Below are positions 54,583 to 63,011 of a stretch of 63,369 nt of DNA, piece after piece. The position numbers and the translations under genes are program-made. How positions within the stretch are numbered: the stretch's first letter is position 1; each line of letters opens with the position of its first letter. Where the stretch lies: the NCBI GenBank assembly GCA_028281265.1, contig JANQKE010000184.1:1-63369 (forward strand). The letters run 5' to 3'. Source of the stretch: Alphaproteobacteria bacterium (GTDB lineage Bacteria > Pseudomonadota > Alphaproteobacteria > DSM-16000 > Inquilinaceae). Below the pieces are notes generated by a model. That model was not told where the DNA came from and ran no database searches. It worked only from the letters and a program-made list of their open reading frames with translations.

Positions 54583-55692
54583 ATGAGCGAGACAGTGCGT
54601 GTCGACCTGGGCGCGCGCAGTTATCCGATCGAGATCGGGCCCGGTCTCATCGACCGGGTCGGACCCCGGGTCGCAGCGGTTCACTCGGCTCGCCATGCCG
54701 TCGTCATCACCGATACGACGGTCGGTTCACTCTACGGAAGCCGGGTCGCCGACAGCCTCGCGACGGCCGGAATACGCGCTGAAGCACTGACCGTACCCCC
54801 GGGCGAAGCGTCGAAGAGCTGGGATGTCTTGGGTGATCTGCTCGACCGGATCCTGGCCTTCGGCATCGATCGCAAGACGCCGGTCATCGCCTTGGGCGGC
54901 GGCGTCGTCGGCGATCTTGCGGGGTTTGCGGCCGCCAGCGCTCTGCGCGGCGTACCGCTCGTGCACGTCCCTACCACATTGCTGGCCCAGGTCGACAGCG
55001 CCGTCGGCGGGAAGACGGGGATCAACAGCCGGCACGGCAAGAACCTGATCGGCGCCTTTCACCAGCCCAGCCTCGTGCTGATGGATACCGAGAGCCTGTC
55101 GACGCTGCCGATGCGGCAGCGCCGGGCCGGTTATGCCGAGGTCGTCAAATACGCGCTGATCGATCGGCCCGACTTCCTGGCGTTGCTGGAGCGGGAGGGC
55201 GACCGTGTCGTGTCCGGCGACGCCGACGCCGTGGCCCGGGCGATCGGGGAGAGCGTGCGCGCCAAGGCGGCCATCGTCGCTGCCGATGAACGCGAGTCGG
55301 GCCGGCGGGCGCTCCTCAATCTCGGCCACACCTTCGGTCATGCGCTGGAGGCCGAGGCGGGTTACGGCGATAGCCTGCTGCATGGCGAGGCCGTGGCGAT
55401 CGGCATGGTCATGGCGTTCGATCTGTCGGTCAGGCTCGGTCTGTGCCCGGCGGAGGATGCCGAGCGTGTCCGCAGACACCTGGCTGCGTGCGGTTTGCCG
55501 ACCCGTCCCCCGGCGGGGCTGGGCGGGACCAGCCGCCGGCTCCTGGACCATATGGCCAAGGACAAGAAGGCGGAGGTCGGTCGGCTCACCCTGGTCCTGG
55601 TTCGCGGCATCGGTCGGGCCTTCGTCAGCAAGGCCGTCGATCCTGCGACGGTGATCGACCTCCTCGACGATGCCCTGGCACGGGCTGCCTGA
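54583..55692 (+). CDS. aroB: 3-dehydroquinate synthase
   Basis: 369-residue enzyme of the shikimate pathway. NAD-binding GGGVVGDLAGFAAAS (about 104-118), metal-binding Glu/His in LGHTFGHALEAEAGYG and HGEAVAIGMVMA, and KTGINSRHGKNLIGAFHQP are visible. Downstream lies the CorC-type gene, 33 bases away. The aroK-aroB-CorC-xerD neighbourhood is typical for alphaproteobacteria. Confidence 0.96.
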   Translation: MSETVRVDLGARSYPIEIGPGLIDRVGPRVAAVHSARHAVVITDTTVGSLYGSRVADSLATAGIRAEALTVPPGEASKSWDVLGDLLDRILAFGIDRKTPVIALGGGVVGDLAGFAAASALRGVPLVHVPTTLLAQVDSAVGGKTGINSRHGKNLIGAFHQPSLVLMDTESLSTLPMRQRRAGYAEVVKYALIDRPDFLALLEREGDRVVSGDADAVARAIGESVRAKAAIVAADERESGRRALLNLGHTFGHALEAEAGYGDSLLHGEAVAIGMVMAFDLSVRLGLCPAEDAERVRRHLAACGLPTRPPAGLGGTSRRLLDHMAKDKKAEVGRLTLVLVRGIGRAFVSKAVDPATVIDLLDDALARAA

Positions 55693-55725
55693 CCGCCCGC
55701 TCCGGGCCCGAGAGCTGAACGGACC

Positions 55726-57027
55726 ATGTCGATCGACCTCCTGATCACCGGCCTGGCGATCCTGCTGCTGCTGCTGCTGTCCGGCTTCTTCTCCGGCTCC
55801 GAGACCGCGCTGACCGCCGCGAGCCGGGCGAAGATGCACCAGCAGGCTCAGGACGGCGACGCGCGGGCCAAACGGGTCAACCGGCTCCGGGAGAACAAGG
55901 AGCGGCTGATCGGTGCCATTCTTCTGGGCAACAACCTGGTCAACATCCTGGCCTCGGCGCTGGCCACGAGCTTCCTGCTCGGGCTCGTCGGCGAAGCGGC
56001 CGTGCCGATCGCCACGATCGTGATGACGCTGCTCGTGCTGATCTTCTCCGAGGTCTTGCCGAAGACCTACGCCATCTACAACGCCGAGCGGATGGCGCTG
56101 GCGGTCGCGCCGGTCCTGCGCTGGGTGGTCGTCGTGCTGGCGCCGGTCACCCAGGCGATCAACGCGATCGTCGGACTGGTATTGCGGATCCTCGGTGCGG
56201 GATCGGCCAAGGTCTCGGTGACCGACTATGTCGACGAGCTGCGGGGGGCGATCGAACTGCACCGCACCGCCGGCGACGCCGAAGACCAGGAAGAGGTCGA
56301 CCACGAACGCCGAATGCTCAAGTCGATCCTGGACTTGGGCGATGTCGAAGTGTCCGAGATCATGGTGCACCGCCGCAATGTGGTCGCTATCGACGCCGAT
56401 CTGCCGGCTTCGGAGATCGTCCGTGCGGTGATGGAGAGCCGGTACACCCGCATGCCGCTCTGGCGGGACGACCCCGACAACGTGATCGCGGTCTTGCACG
56501 CCAAAGACGTCCTGCGGGCGGTCCAGGACGGTCGGGGCGACCTCGACCAGCTCGTCATCTCGGACATCACCATCGACCCCTGGTTCATCCCGGACACCAC
56601 CAGCCTGCTCGATCAGCTTCAGGCCTTCCGCCAGCGGCGGGAGCATTTCGCCCTGGTGGTCGACGAGTATGGCAGCCTTCAAGGTGTGGTGACGCTCGAG
56701 GACATCCTCGAAGAGATCGTCGGCGACATCTCCGACGAGCACGACCTGCCGGTGCCGGGCGTCCGGCGCCAGCCGGACGGCAGCTACGTGGTCGACGGCA
56801 CGGTGACGATCCGCGACCTCAATCGCCGTTTCGAATGGCGGCTCCCCGACGAGGAAGCCTCGACCATCGCCGGCCTGGTCCTACATGAAGCGCAACGGAT
56901 ACCGGATGTGGGGCAGGTGTTCACCTTCCACGGCTTCACCTTCGAGATCCTGCAGCGACACCGCAACCGGATCGCCCGGCTCAAGATCGAGCCGCCGTCC
57001 CGGCCCGAGTCCGGCGAAGGCGACTGA
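55726..57027 (+). CDS. CorC/HlyC-family membrane protein (DUF21-CBS-CorC)
   Basis: 433-residue protein. The DUF21 domain (about 1-190) contains several membrane helices, starting at 4-22 (LLITGLAILLLLLLSGFFSGSE). Two CBS domains lie near 215-340 (ILDLGDVEVSEIMVHR, LDQLQAFRQRREHFALVVDEYG) and a CorC_HlyC domain near 360-430. Family members work in Mg2+ or Co2+ homeostasis. It is 33 bases after aroB and probably in the same transcript. Confidence 0.92.
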   Translation: MSIDLLITGLAILLLLLLSGFFSGSETALTAASRAKMHQQAQDGDARAKRVNRLRENKERLIGAILLGNNLVNILASALATSFLLGLVGEAAVPIATIVMTLLVLIFSEVLPKTYAIYNAERMALAVAPVLRWVVVVLAPVTQAINAIVGLVLRILGAGSAKVSVTDYVDELRGAIELHRTAGDAEDQEEVDHERRMLKSILDLGDVEVSEIMVHRRNVVAIDADLPASEIVRAVMESRYTRMPLWRDDPDNVIAVLHAKDVLRAVQDGRGDLDQLVISDITIDPWFIPDTTSLLDQLQAFRQRREHFALVVDEYGSLQGVVTLEDILEEIVGDISDEHDLPVPGVRRQPDGSYVVDGTVTIRDLNRRFEWRLPDEEASTIAGLVLHEAQRIPDVGQVFTFHGFTFEILQRHRNRIARLKIEPPSRPESGEGD

Positions 57028-57116
57028 ACCCGGCCCGTCCGGTACCCGGCGCCCGGGCATCCCGCGTTGTCCCTCGCTGATCCTCCAGACACCGATGTTC
57101 GAGGCTCGATCGACCC

Positions 57117-57713
57117 ATGCCCCTGTCATCCCCCGCCGCGCGGACGCCGATCCACACGCGGACGATCGAAGGTCACGGCTTCCGGCGCGATGACGGTCTG
57201 TGGGACATCGAGGGCCGGCTGGTCGACACCAAGAGCTATCCGTTCGACAACCAGCACCGGGGTACGATCGAAATCGGCGAGCCGCTGCACGAGATGTGGC
57301 TGCGCCTGACCGTCGACGACACGTTGACGATCCGTGCGGTGGAAGCGGAGACCGATAACGGCCCCTATGCGATCTGCGGCGCCATCACGCCGAATTTCCG
57401 GCTGCTGGTCGGACTCAAGATCAGGCCGGGCTTCACCAAAGCGGTGAGCGAGCGGGTCGGCGGCGTATCCGGGTGCACGCATCTGGTGGAGCTGGTCGGC
57501 CGCCTGGCGACGGTGGCCTTTCAGACAGTCTACCCCGTCCTTGCGCGGGAGCGAAACCAGCGCCCCGATCAGATGCACGATCCCGATCGGCCCAAACGAC
57601 CGCCGCCGCTTCTGAACACCTGTCACGTCTTCGCCAGCGACGGCGAGGTGGCCCGTACCCAATGGCCGGCGTTCTACACCGGCGATCATCCGGCCCGGGA
57701 GGTGGCTGGCTGA
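57117..57713 (+). CDS. DUF2889 protein
   Basis: 198-residue cytoplasmic protein. The family pattern includes RTIEGHGFRRDDGLWDIEGR, LHEMWLRLTVDD, GVSGCTHLVELVGRLATVAFQ and LNTCHVFASDGEV, covering nearly the whole length. Cys residues in GCTHL and NTCH may bind metal. Function is unknown. It stands 92 bases from the adaptor genes and on the same strand, so it may belong to their unit. Confidence 0.85.
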   Translation: MPLSSPAARTPIHTRTIEGHGFRRDDGLWDIEGRLVDTKSYPFDNQHRGTIEIGEPLHEMWLRLTVDDTLTIRAVEAETDNGPYAICGAITPNFRLLVGLKIRPGFTKAVSERVGGVSGCTHLVELVGRLATVAFQTVYPVLARERNQRPDQMHDPDRPKRPPPLLNTCHVFASDGEVARTQWPAFYTGDHPAREVAG

Positions 57714-57804
57714 TCGGGTGTCGCTTGCCCCTGTTCGCCGCACCGGAGTAGCATTGGCGGAAAACCGGCGGACCGAGACAGGATCGGCATTTGTGGAGGG
57801 CGCC

Positions 57805-58728
57805 ATGCGCTGGGGGACGGCCGTTGGGCTGGTGATGATCTGGCTCTGGCCCGCTACTGCACCGGCACAGGACCTGTTCATCGGCGGGGATGCTAGCGCC
57901 GGCGCGACGCCAGAACCGGTCGAGCAGCCCGTTGCCGACCGGCCATCGGTCGAACCGCCGGTCGCGACGGTTCAAGGGTCGGCAGCGGGATCCGGGGATG
58001 CCGGGACGTCCGAACCGGCTGCCGAACCGGGGGGTGTCGGCGTCGACGTCTTTCGCGTGCGCGGACTGGTCGAACCCCGCCAAGAAGCCATCATCGCCGC
58101 CGAGATCGATGCCCAGATCGACGCGATCCCGTTCGACGACGGGGAGCGCTTCGCCCGAGGCGACGTGCTGGTCGACTTCGATTGCGGCTTCTACCGGGCT
58201 CGGTTGTCCGGTTCCGAAGCCACCGCCCAGGCCGCCCGCCGGGTCCTTGAGACCAACCGCCAGCTTGCCGCGCTGAATTCGATCGGCGTTCTGGAGGTGG
58301 CCCAGGCCGAGGCCGCGTATCAGGAAGCGGTCGCGCAAGCACGGGTCGACCGGGTGTGGGTCAACCGGTGCGAGATCGAAGCGCCCTTCGCCGGGCGGAT
58401 CATCGCACGGCTGGCCGAACCGCACGAGAGTGTCCGGCAGGGCCAGGAGTTGCTGGCCATTCTCAACGACCGGGATCTCGATCTCCGGCTGATCGTGCCC
58501 TCGCATTGGCTGTCCTGGCTCGAAGAGGGGCAGGGTGTCGCGTTCCGGGTCGACGAGACCGGGACGACCGTGCCGGCCCGGGTGCATCGCATCGGCGCCC
58601 GGATCGACCCGGTCAGCCAAACCCTGCCGTTGATCGCCCGGATTGACGGGGACCCGGTCGACCTGGGACTGCTCGCGGGCATGAGCGGTACGGCCGTGTT
58701 CGATCGAGGCGACGAGCCGGCCTCCTGA
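57805..58728 (+). CDS. Periplasmic adaptor (HlyD/RND-adaptor-like) protein
   Basis: 307-residue protein with signal peptide MRWGTAVGLVMIWLWPATAPAQ. After a Pro/Glu/Ala-rich linker (about 25-85) it has the adaptor order: barrel/lipoyl half (FRVRGLVEPRQEAIIAAEID), helical hairpin (about 140-190, ATAQAARRVLETNRQL), second half (VNRCEIEAPFAGRIIARLAEP) and a beta barrel (LILNDRDLDLRLIV-like). ATG 57805 follows TGGAGGG. First gene of a three-gene set with the two products that follow. Confidence 0.85.
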   Translation: MRWGTAVGLVMIWLWPATAPAQDLFIGGDASAGATPEPVEQPVADRPSVEPPVATVQGSAAGSGDAGTSEPAAEPGGVGVDVFRVRGLVEPRQEAIIAAEIDAQIDAIPFDDGERFARGDVLVDFDCGFYRARLSGSEATAQAARRVLETNRQLAALNSIGVLEVAQAEAAYQEAVAQARVDRVWVNRCEIEAPFAGRIIARLAEPHESVRQGQELLAILNDRDLDLRLIVPSHWLSWLEEGQGVAFRVDETGTTVPARVHRIGARIDPVSQTLPLIARIDGDPVDLGLLAGMSGTAVFDRGDEPAS

Positions 58729-58761
58729 CCCGTCGCTGGGCCGCACCGCGGTCTGGGCTGA

Positions 58762-60102
58762 ATGAGCAAGATCGACCCGAAATACACGGCGTTCTCCGCC
58801 TTCCTGCAACTCGAACGCTCGGCCCGGCACGCCGAGGATCTGCAGGCCCTGCGCTATGTGATGGTGAACGAGACCCGGCGGCTGGCCCCCTACCGCCGGG
58901 CCGTGATCGCCGGCGTCGTCCCCGGCCGGCGCATGAGGGTCGAAGCGGTTTCCGGGATTCCGGTGGTGGAGAAGGACGCCCCGTTCACCCGCTTGATGAA
59001 CCGGGTGCTGACCGCGGCCCTGCAGCGGCCGGAGGCCGGCAAACCGGCCGCGCTGACCCCGTCCGACACGCCCGGTGTCCGGAGTTCGGACTGGCAGGAG
59101 CATATCGCGGCCCATGCCGCTTGGGTCCCGTTGAACCTGGCCGACGGAACGGTGGTGGCGGCCCTCCTGATCGATCGGGACACGCCGTTCGCCGACAGCG
59201 AGCTTGTACTGCTCCACCAGTTGACCGATTGCTACGCGCACGCCTGGAGTGCCCTGAAGGGCCGGTCGCGGGCCAGGCCGGGGCGGCGGTGGGGACCGGT
59301 GATCGGCTTGTTGGTCGCGGCGGCCCTGGTGGCTGCGATGTTCATCCCGGTTCGCCTGACCGCCTTGGGTCCCGCGGAGGTCGTGGCTGCCGACCCGCTG
59401 GTCGTCGCAGCCCCGCTGGAGGGGGTCATCGGCCGGTTCGCCGTGGAGCCGAACCAGCCGGTCCGGGACGGCCAGGAGCTGTTCCGGTTCGACGACACCA
59501 ACCTTCGGGCGCAATTGGACGTCGCCGAGCGCACGCTGGGGATCGCGGAAGCGGAACTGCGCCGCGCCACCCAAGGCGCCTTTGTGGATACCGAAGCCGG
59601 CAGCCAGATCGCCATCCTCGACGCGCGACTGACGCTGCGCCGTTCCGAAGTGGCGTTCGCCCGGGCGCAGTTGGAGCGCTCCATCGTCCGGGCCGAACGC
59701 GACGGCATCGCCGTGTTCACCGACGTCAACGACTGGGTCGGTCGGCCGGTCGTCACCGGGGAGCGCGTGATGCTGATTGCCGATCCCTTGCAGTCCGAAG
59801 TCGAGATCCAGCTCCCGGTCGAGGATGCGGTGGCGCTCGATCCCGGTGCGCCCGTCGAGCTCTACCTCGACGTCGATCCGCTGACCGCGATCCCGGCGTC
59901 GCTGCGCAGCGCGAGCTACGAAGCCCGGGCGACTCCGGAGGGCACCTTCGCCTACGAACTCAAGGCCGCCTTCACCGAACGGGCCGAACCGGTCCGCATC
60001 GGGCTCAAGGGCACGGCCAAGCTGTTCGCCCACGACGTGCCCTTGTACTTCTACCTGTTCCGCCGGCCGATCGGCGCGCTGCGGCAGATGCTGGGGCTCT
60101 GA
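58762..60102 (+). CDS. GAF-like/HlyD-type adaptor membrane protein
   Basis: 446-residue protein. The cytoplasmic N-terminus (about 20-165) resembles a GAF-like sensor domain; TM segment 178-196; the periplasmic part is HlyD-like: VVAAPLEGVIGRFAVEPNQPV (lipoyl half), helical hairpin (about 245-310, TLGIAEAELRRA, RLTLRRSEVAFARAQLE), second half (ERDGIAVFTDVNDWVG) and beta domain. It sits between the first adaptor and the M50-like gene, 33 bases after the first. A cytoplasmic sensor joined to an adaptor is uncommon. Confidence 0.85.
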   Translation: MSKIDPKYTAFSAFLQLERSARHAEDLQALRYVMVNETRRLAPYRRAVIAGVVPGRRMRVEAVSGIPVVEKDAPFTRLMNRVLTAALQRPEAGKPAALTPSDTPGVRSSDWQEHIAAHAAWVPLNLADGTVVAALLIDRDTPFADSELVLLHQLTDCYAHAWSALKGRSRARPGRRWGPVIGLLVAAALVAAMFIPVRLTALGPAEVVAADPLVVAAPLEGVIGRFAVEPNQPVRDGQELFRFDDTNLRAQLDVAERTLGIAEAELRRATQGAFVDTEAGSQIAILDARLTLRRSEVAFARAQLERSIVRAERDGIAVFTDVNDWVGRPVVTGERVMLIADPLQSEVEIQLPVEDAVALDPGAPVELYLDVDPLTAIPASLRSASYEARATPEGTFAYELKAAFTERAEPVRIGLKGTAKLFAHDVPLYFYLFRRPIGALRQMLGL

Positions 60103-60107
60103 GCCGC

Positions 60108-62300
60108 ATGGTGCAGGCACTGACGACGACCGCCCCCGGCGGCGCACCGCCGGTGACCGCCACGGCGCCGGGCGCTGTGCCCGATCAGGATCCCGCCGCA
60201 CTGCCGTTGCCGCCGCTCCGCGCCGATCTCGAGCTGCTGCCTGGCCCGGCCGCGCCGGACGGGTCGCCGACCTGGCTGATCCACGACCAGGCCCGCAACC
60301 GCTATTTCTCCATCGGTGTGATCGCCTTTTACCTGCTGACCCATTGGGGGCGGGGGACCCCGGCCGCGGTACGGGAGGCCGTGAGGGAGACCAGCGTTCA
60401 CGATCCTTCGGTCGAGCAGATTCTGGAATTCTTCAAGTTCCTGCAGATGAACGCGCTGGTCGTGGCCGAGGGGGACGCGGCCCGCAGCTATCTCGGCCGG
60501 ATTGCCGAGGGCGCCCGGTTCAAGCTCTCCAAGCTCGGCCACAACTATCTGTTCTTCCGGATCCCGCTGGTGCGGCCGGACCGGTTTTTGGCGGTGACGT
60601 TGCCGCTGGTGCGCTGGATGGGGTCGGCCTGGTTCCGCTGGCTCGTGGTGGCCATGGGGGCGCTGGGCCTGGTGCTGGTGATCCGGCAATGGGACAGCTT
60701 CGTCACCACCTTCCCCTATCTGTTCTCCTGGCAGGGGATGGCGTTCTTCTTCGTCACCCTGACGGCGGTGAAGATCCTGCATGAGCTGGGTCACGGCTAC
60801 GTCGCCAAGGCCCATGGCTGCACCGTGCCGACCATGGGGCTCGCCTTCATGGTGCTGTACCCGGTGCTCTACACCGATACCACGGCCGCCTGGCGGCTGG
60901 TCAGACGGCGGCACCGGTTGCGGATCGCCTATGCCGGCATCGTGGTCGAGCTGGCCTTGGCGGCGATCGCCACCTTGCTGTGGAGTTTCGTGCCGGACGG
61001 GCCGTTCCGGACCGCCTTGTTCATGACCGCGACCGTCACCTGGATTTCGACCCTGCTGGTCAATCTCAACCCGTTCATGCGGTTCGACGGCTACTACCTG
61101 CTGGGCGACGCGACCGGGGTGCAGAACCTGCAGCCGCGCGGGTTCGCCCTGGGCCGCTGGTGGCTGCGCAAGACCGTGCTCGGCGCCCGGGACCCCGCAC
61201 CCGAGGAGTTGCCCGCGCGGATGCGGGCCTGGATGATCGCCTACGCCTACGCGACGTGGATCTACCGGTTCTTCCTGTTCCTCGGCATCGCGCTCTTGGT
61301 CTATCACTTCTTCATCAAGGCGATCGGCATCCTGCTGATGGTGGTGGAGCTCTACTATTTCATCGCCAAGCCGATCTTGCGGGAACTCAAGGTCTGGGTG
61401 GACCGGCGCCATGACATCGGGGTGACGCCCAACCTGATCGGCAGCGTGGCCGTCCTGGCGGTCTTGGCCGGCCTCGCCTTCGTGCCGTGGAACACGCGGA
61501 TTACCGTGCCTGCGGTGATGGAGGCCCAGGAGTACACGACCCTGTTCCCGCCCCAAGCGGCCCGGCTGGTCGACGTTCGGGTGGCGGAAGGAGATGCCGT
61601 GACCCAGGGCCAGGTGCTGTTCAGCCTCACCGCGCCCGATCTGGCGTTCGAGCTCGAGAGCACCGGCCAGGAGATAGCACTGCTGCAGCACCAGATCCTG
61701 CGGCAGTCCGCCGGCGGGCAGGCGCTCGATCAGGTCCGCGTGCTGGAGCAGCAGCTCGCCACGGCGCTGTCGCGCTATCGCGGCACCGAAGCGCTGCTTG
61801 CCCGGCTGACCGTCACCGCCCCGATGGACGGTGTCGTCATCGATCTGGGCAGCGATCTGCATCCGGGCCGGTGGCTGTCGGTTGCGGACGCGCTGGCCCT
61901 GGTGGTCGAGCCGGGGCGGACCGTCATTCGGGGCTACGCGGCCGCCGAGGATCTGCCCCGGATGCAGGACGGGGCGAGCGCCCGCTTCGTCCCCGACGAT
62001 CCCGGTCGACCGGTTGTCGCGGCGACGGTCACGGCGGTGGAGACGGTCAACGCCGCCCGGCTGACGGTTCCGATGCTGGCCTCCACCGTCGGCGGCCCGA
62101 TCCCCGTGCGCGAGGATGCCGAGGGGGCGCTGGTGCCCGAACAGGCGATCTATCGGGTCACCTTGGAGCCGGAGACCGGACCGGAGGCACCGGACCAGGT
62201 CATCCGGGGACAGGTGCATATCGACGGCGCCGCCCGCAGCGTTGCCGATCGGGTCTGGCGGGCCGTCGCCGCGGTGCTGATCCGGGAGAGCGGCTTCTGA
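60108..62300 (+). CDS. M50-like (site-2 protease type) membrane protein with HlyD-like C-terminal half
   Basis: 730-residue protein. Residues 40-120 look like a PqqD-type or winged-helix domain. The membrane part (about 165-480) has the metalloprotease motif HELGH (225-229) and the second site NPFMRFDGYY (321-330). The C-terminal part (about 490-720) is a HlyD-type adaptor (EYTTLFPPQAARLVDVRVAEG, helical hairpin, LTVTAPMDGVVID, then barrel). The gene begins 5 bases after the GAF-HlyD gene (ATG 60108). Related M50-HlyD proteins are described as peptide-export or maturation factors, with cargo often unknown. No ABC ATPase, outer-membrane channel or cargo gene is adjacent. Confidence 0.88.
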   Translation: MVQALTTTAPGGAPPVTATAPGAVPDQDPAALPLPPLRADLELLPGPAAPDGSPTWLIHDQARNRYFSIGVIAFYLLTHWGRGTPAAVREAVRETSVHDPSVEQILEFFKFLQMNALVVAEGDAARSYLGRIAEGARFKLSKLGHNYLFFRIPLVRPDRFLAVTLPLVRWMGSAWFRWLVVAMGALGLVLVIRQWDSFVTTFPYLFSWQGMAFFFVTLTAVKILHELGHGYVAKAHGCTVPTMGLAFMVLYPVLYTDTTAAWRLVRRRHRLRIAYAGIVVELALAAIATLLWSFVPDGPFRTALFMTATVTWISTLLVNLNPFMRFDGYYLLGDATGVQNLQPRGFALGRWWLRKTVLGARDPAPEELPARMRAWMIAYAYATWIYRFFLFLGIALLVYHFFIKAIGILLMVVELYYFIAKPILRELKVWVDRRHDIGVTPNLIGSVAVLAVLAGLAFVPWNTRITVPAVMEAQEYTTLFPPQAARLVDVRVAEGDAVTQGQVLFSLTAPDLAFELESTGQEIALLQHQILRQSAGGQALDQVRVLEQQLATALSRYRGTEALLARLTVTAPMDGVVIDLGSDLHPGRWLSVADALALVVEPGRTVIRGYAAAEDLPRMQDGASARFVPDDPGRPVVAATVTAVETVNAARLTVPMLASTVGGPIPVREDAEGALVPEQAIYRVTLEPETGPEAPDQVIRGQVHIDGAARSVADRVWRAVAAVLIRESGF

Positions 62301-62325
62301 TCGGGCACGGACGGCCCGGCGGTGG

Positions 62326-62811
62326 CTACTTTCCCTTCGACGCGACGAGGTCCAGGGGCAGGGGGGCTCGAGACTTGATCTCCTCCAGCACGATGCTCGA
62401 CCGCAGGTTGGCGACCCCCGGCAGCGTCATCAGGGATTCCAGGACAAAGCGGCTGAACGCCTTCAGGTCCGGGGCGACGACGCGCAGGAGATAGTCCGCA
62501 TCCCCGGTGACCAACGAGCATTCGGTGACCTCCGGCAGGCCCAGGACGGCCTCATGGAAGGTGGCTGCCGAACTCTCGCCATGCCGTTCGAGCGAGATGC
62601 TGACCAGCGCGACCACCCCCAGCCCGAGCCGATCGGGATCGAGCTGGACGGCGTATCCCCGGATCAGACCCGCCGCCTCCAGCCGGGTCAGCCGCCGGGA
62701 GCATTGCGACGGGGACAGGGCCACCTTTTCGGACAGGGCGACGTGCGACAGCCGCGCGTCCTCTTGCAGGCAGCGCAGGATCTTGAAATCGAAGCGATCG
62801 AGATCAGTCAT
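62326..62811 (-). CDS. Lrp/AsnC-family transcriptional regulator
   Basis: 161-residue regulator. The helix-turn-helix region (about 8-60) is DFKILRCLQEDARLSHVALS, then LSPSQCSRRLTRLEAAGLI. The RAM (amino-acid binding) domain at about 75-150 includes VTECSLVTGDADYLLRVVAPD and LPGVANLRSSIVLEEIK. ATG 62811 has GAGGG at eight bases. It is divergent from the hppD gene, and Lrp-type regulators next to tyrosine-catabolism genes often control them. Confidence 0.93.
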   Translation of the reverse strand: MTDLDRFDFKILRCLQEDARLSHVALSEKVALSPSQCSRRLTRLEAAGLIRGYAVQLDPDRLGLGVVALVSISLERHGESSAATFHEAVLGLPEVTECSLVTGDADYLLRVVAPDLKAFSRFVLESLMTLPGVANLRSSIVLEEIKSRAPLPLDLVASKGK

Positions 62812-62865
62812 CTGCAAGACCCTCGCATTGATGCGTGCCTTCTTGCCGGAAGCAGCCAGGCCGGC

Positions 62866-62887
62866 GCAAAGCGGCCGGCCGCTTTGC
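62866..62887. promoter_or_regulatory. Perfect 22-base palindrome between lrp and hppD
   Basis: GCAAAGCGGCCGGCCGCTTTGC is fully self-complementary, 55 bases from the lrp start and 125 bases from hppD. It may be a regulator site for one of the two genes or a leader hairpin. No Lrp-type consensus fits it closely. Confidence 0.45.
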
Positions 62888-63011
62888 ACGGACATCGCAG
62901 CCCCTAGCAGCGTATCATGACCGAAATCGTGCCGCGTGTCCGATCCCATTTGCCGGTCGGCGGACCCGTGGTCACGCTCTTCCACCCTCGGTCATCAAGG
63001 AGGTCCGTTCC

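Noticed and set aside
54727..56742. Long minus-strand open frame opposite aroB and the CorC-type gene
   Set aside because: It has no recognisable domain and lies across two well-supported genes on the other strand.
57433..60201. Very long minus-strand open frame opposite the DUF2889 and adaptor genes
   Set aside because: Arg/Pro/Gly-rich composition typical of a shadow frame; the plus-strand genes have signal peptides and adaptor motifs.
60051..62219. Long minus-strand open frame opposite the M50-like gene
   Set aside because: The plus-strand gene has the HELGH and NPFMRFDGYY motifs; the antisense frame is His/Gln/Arg-rich with no domain.
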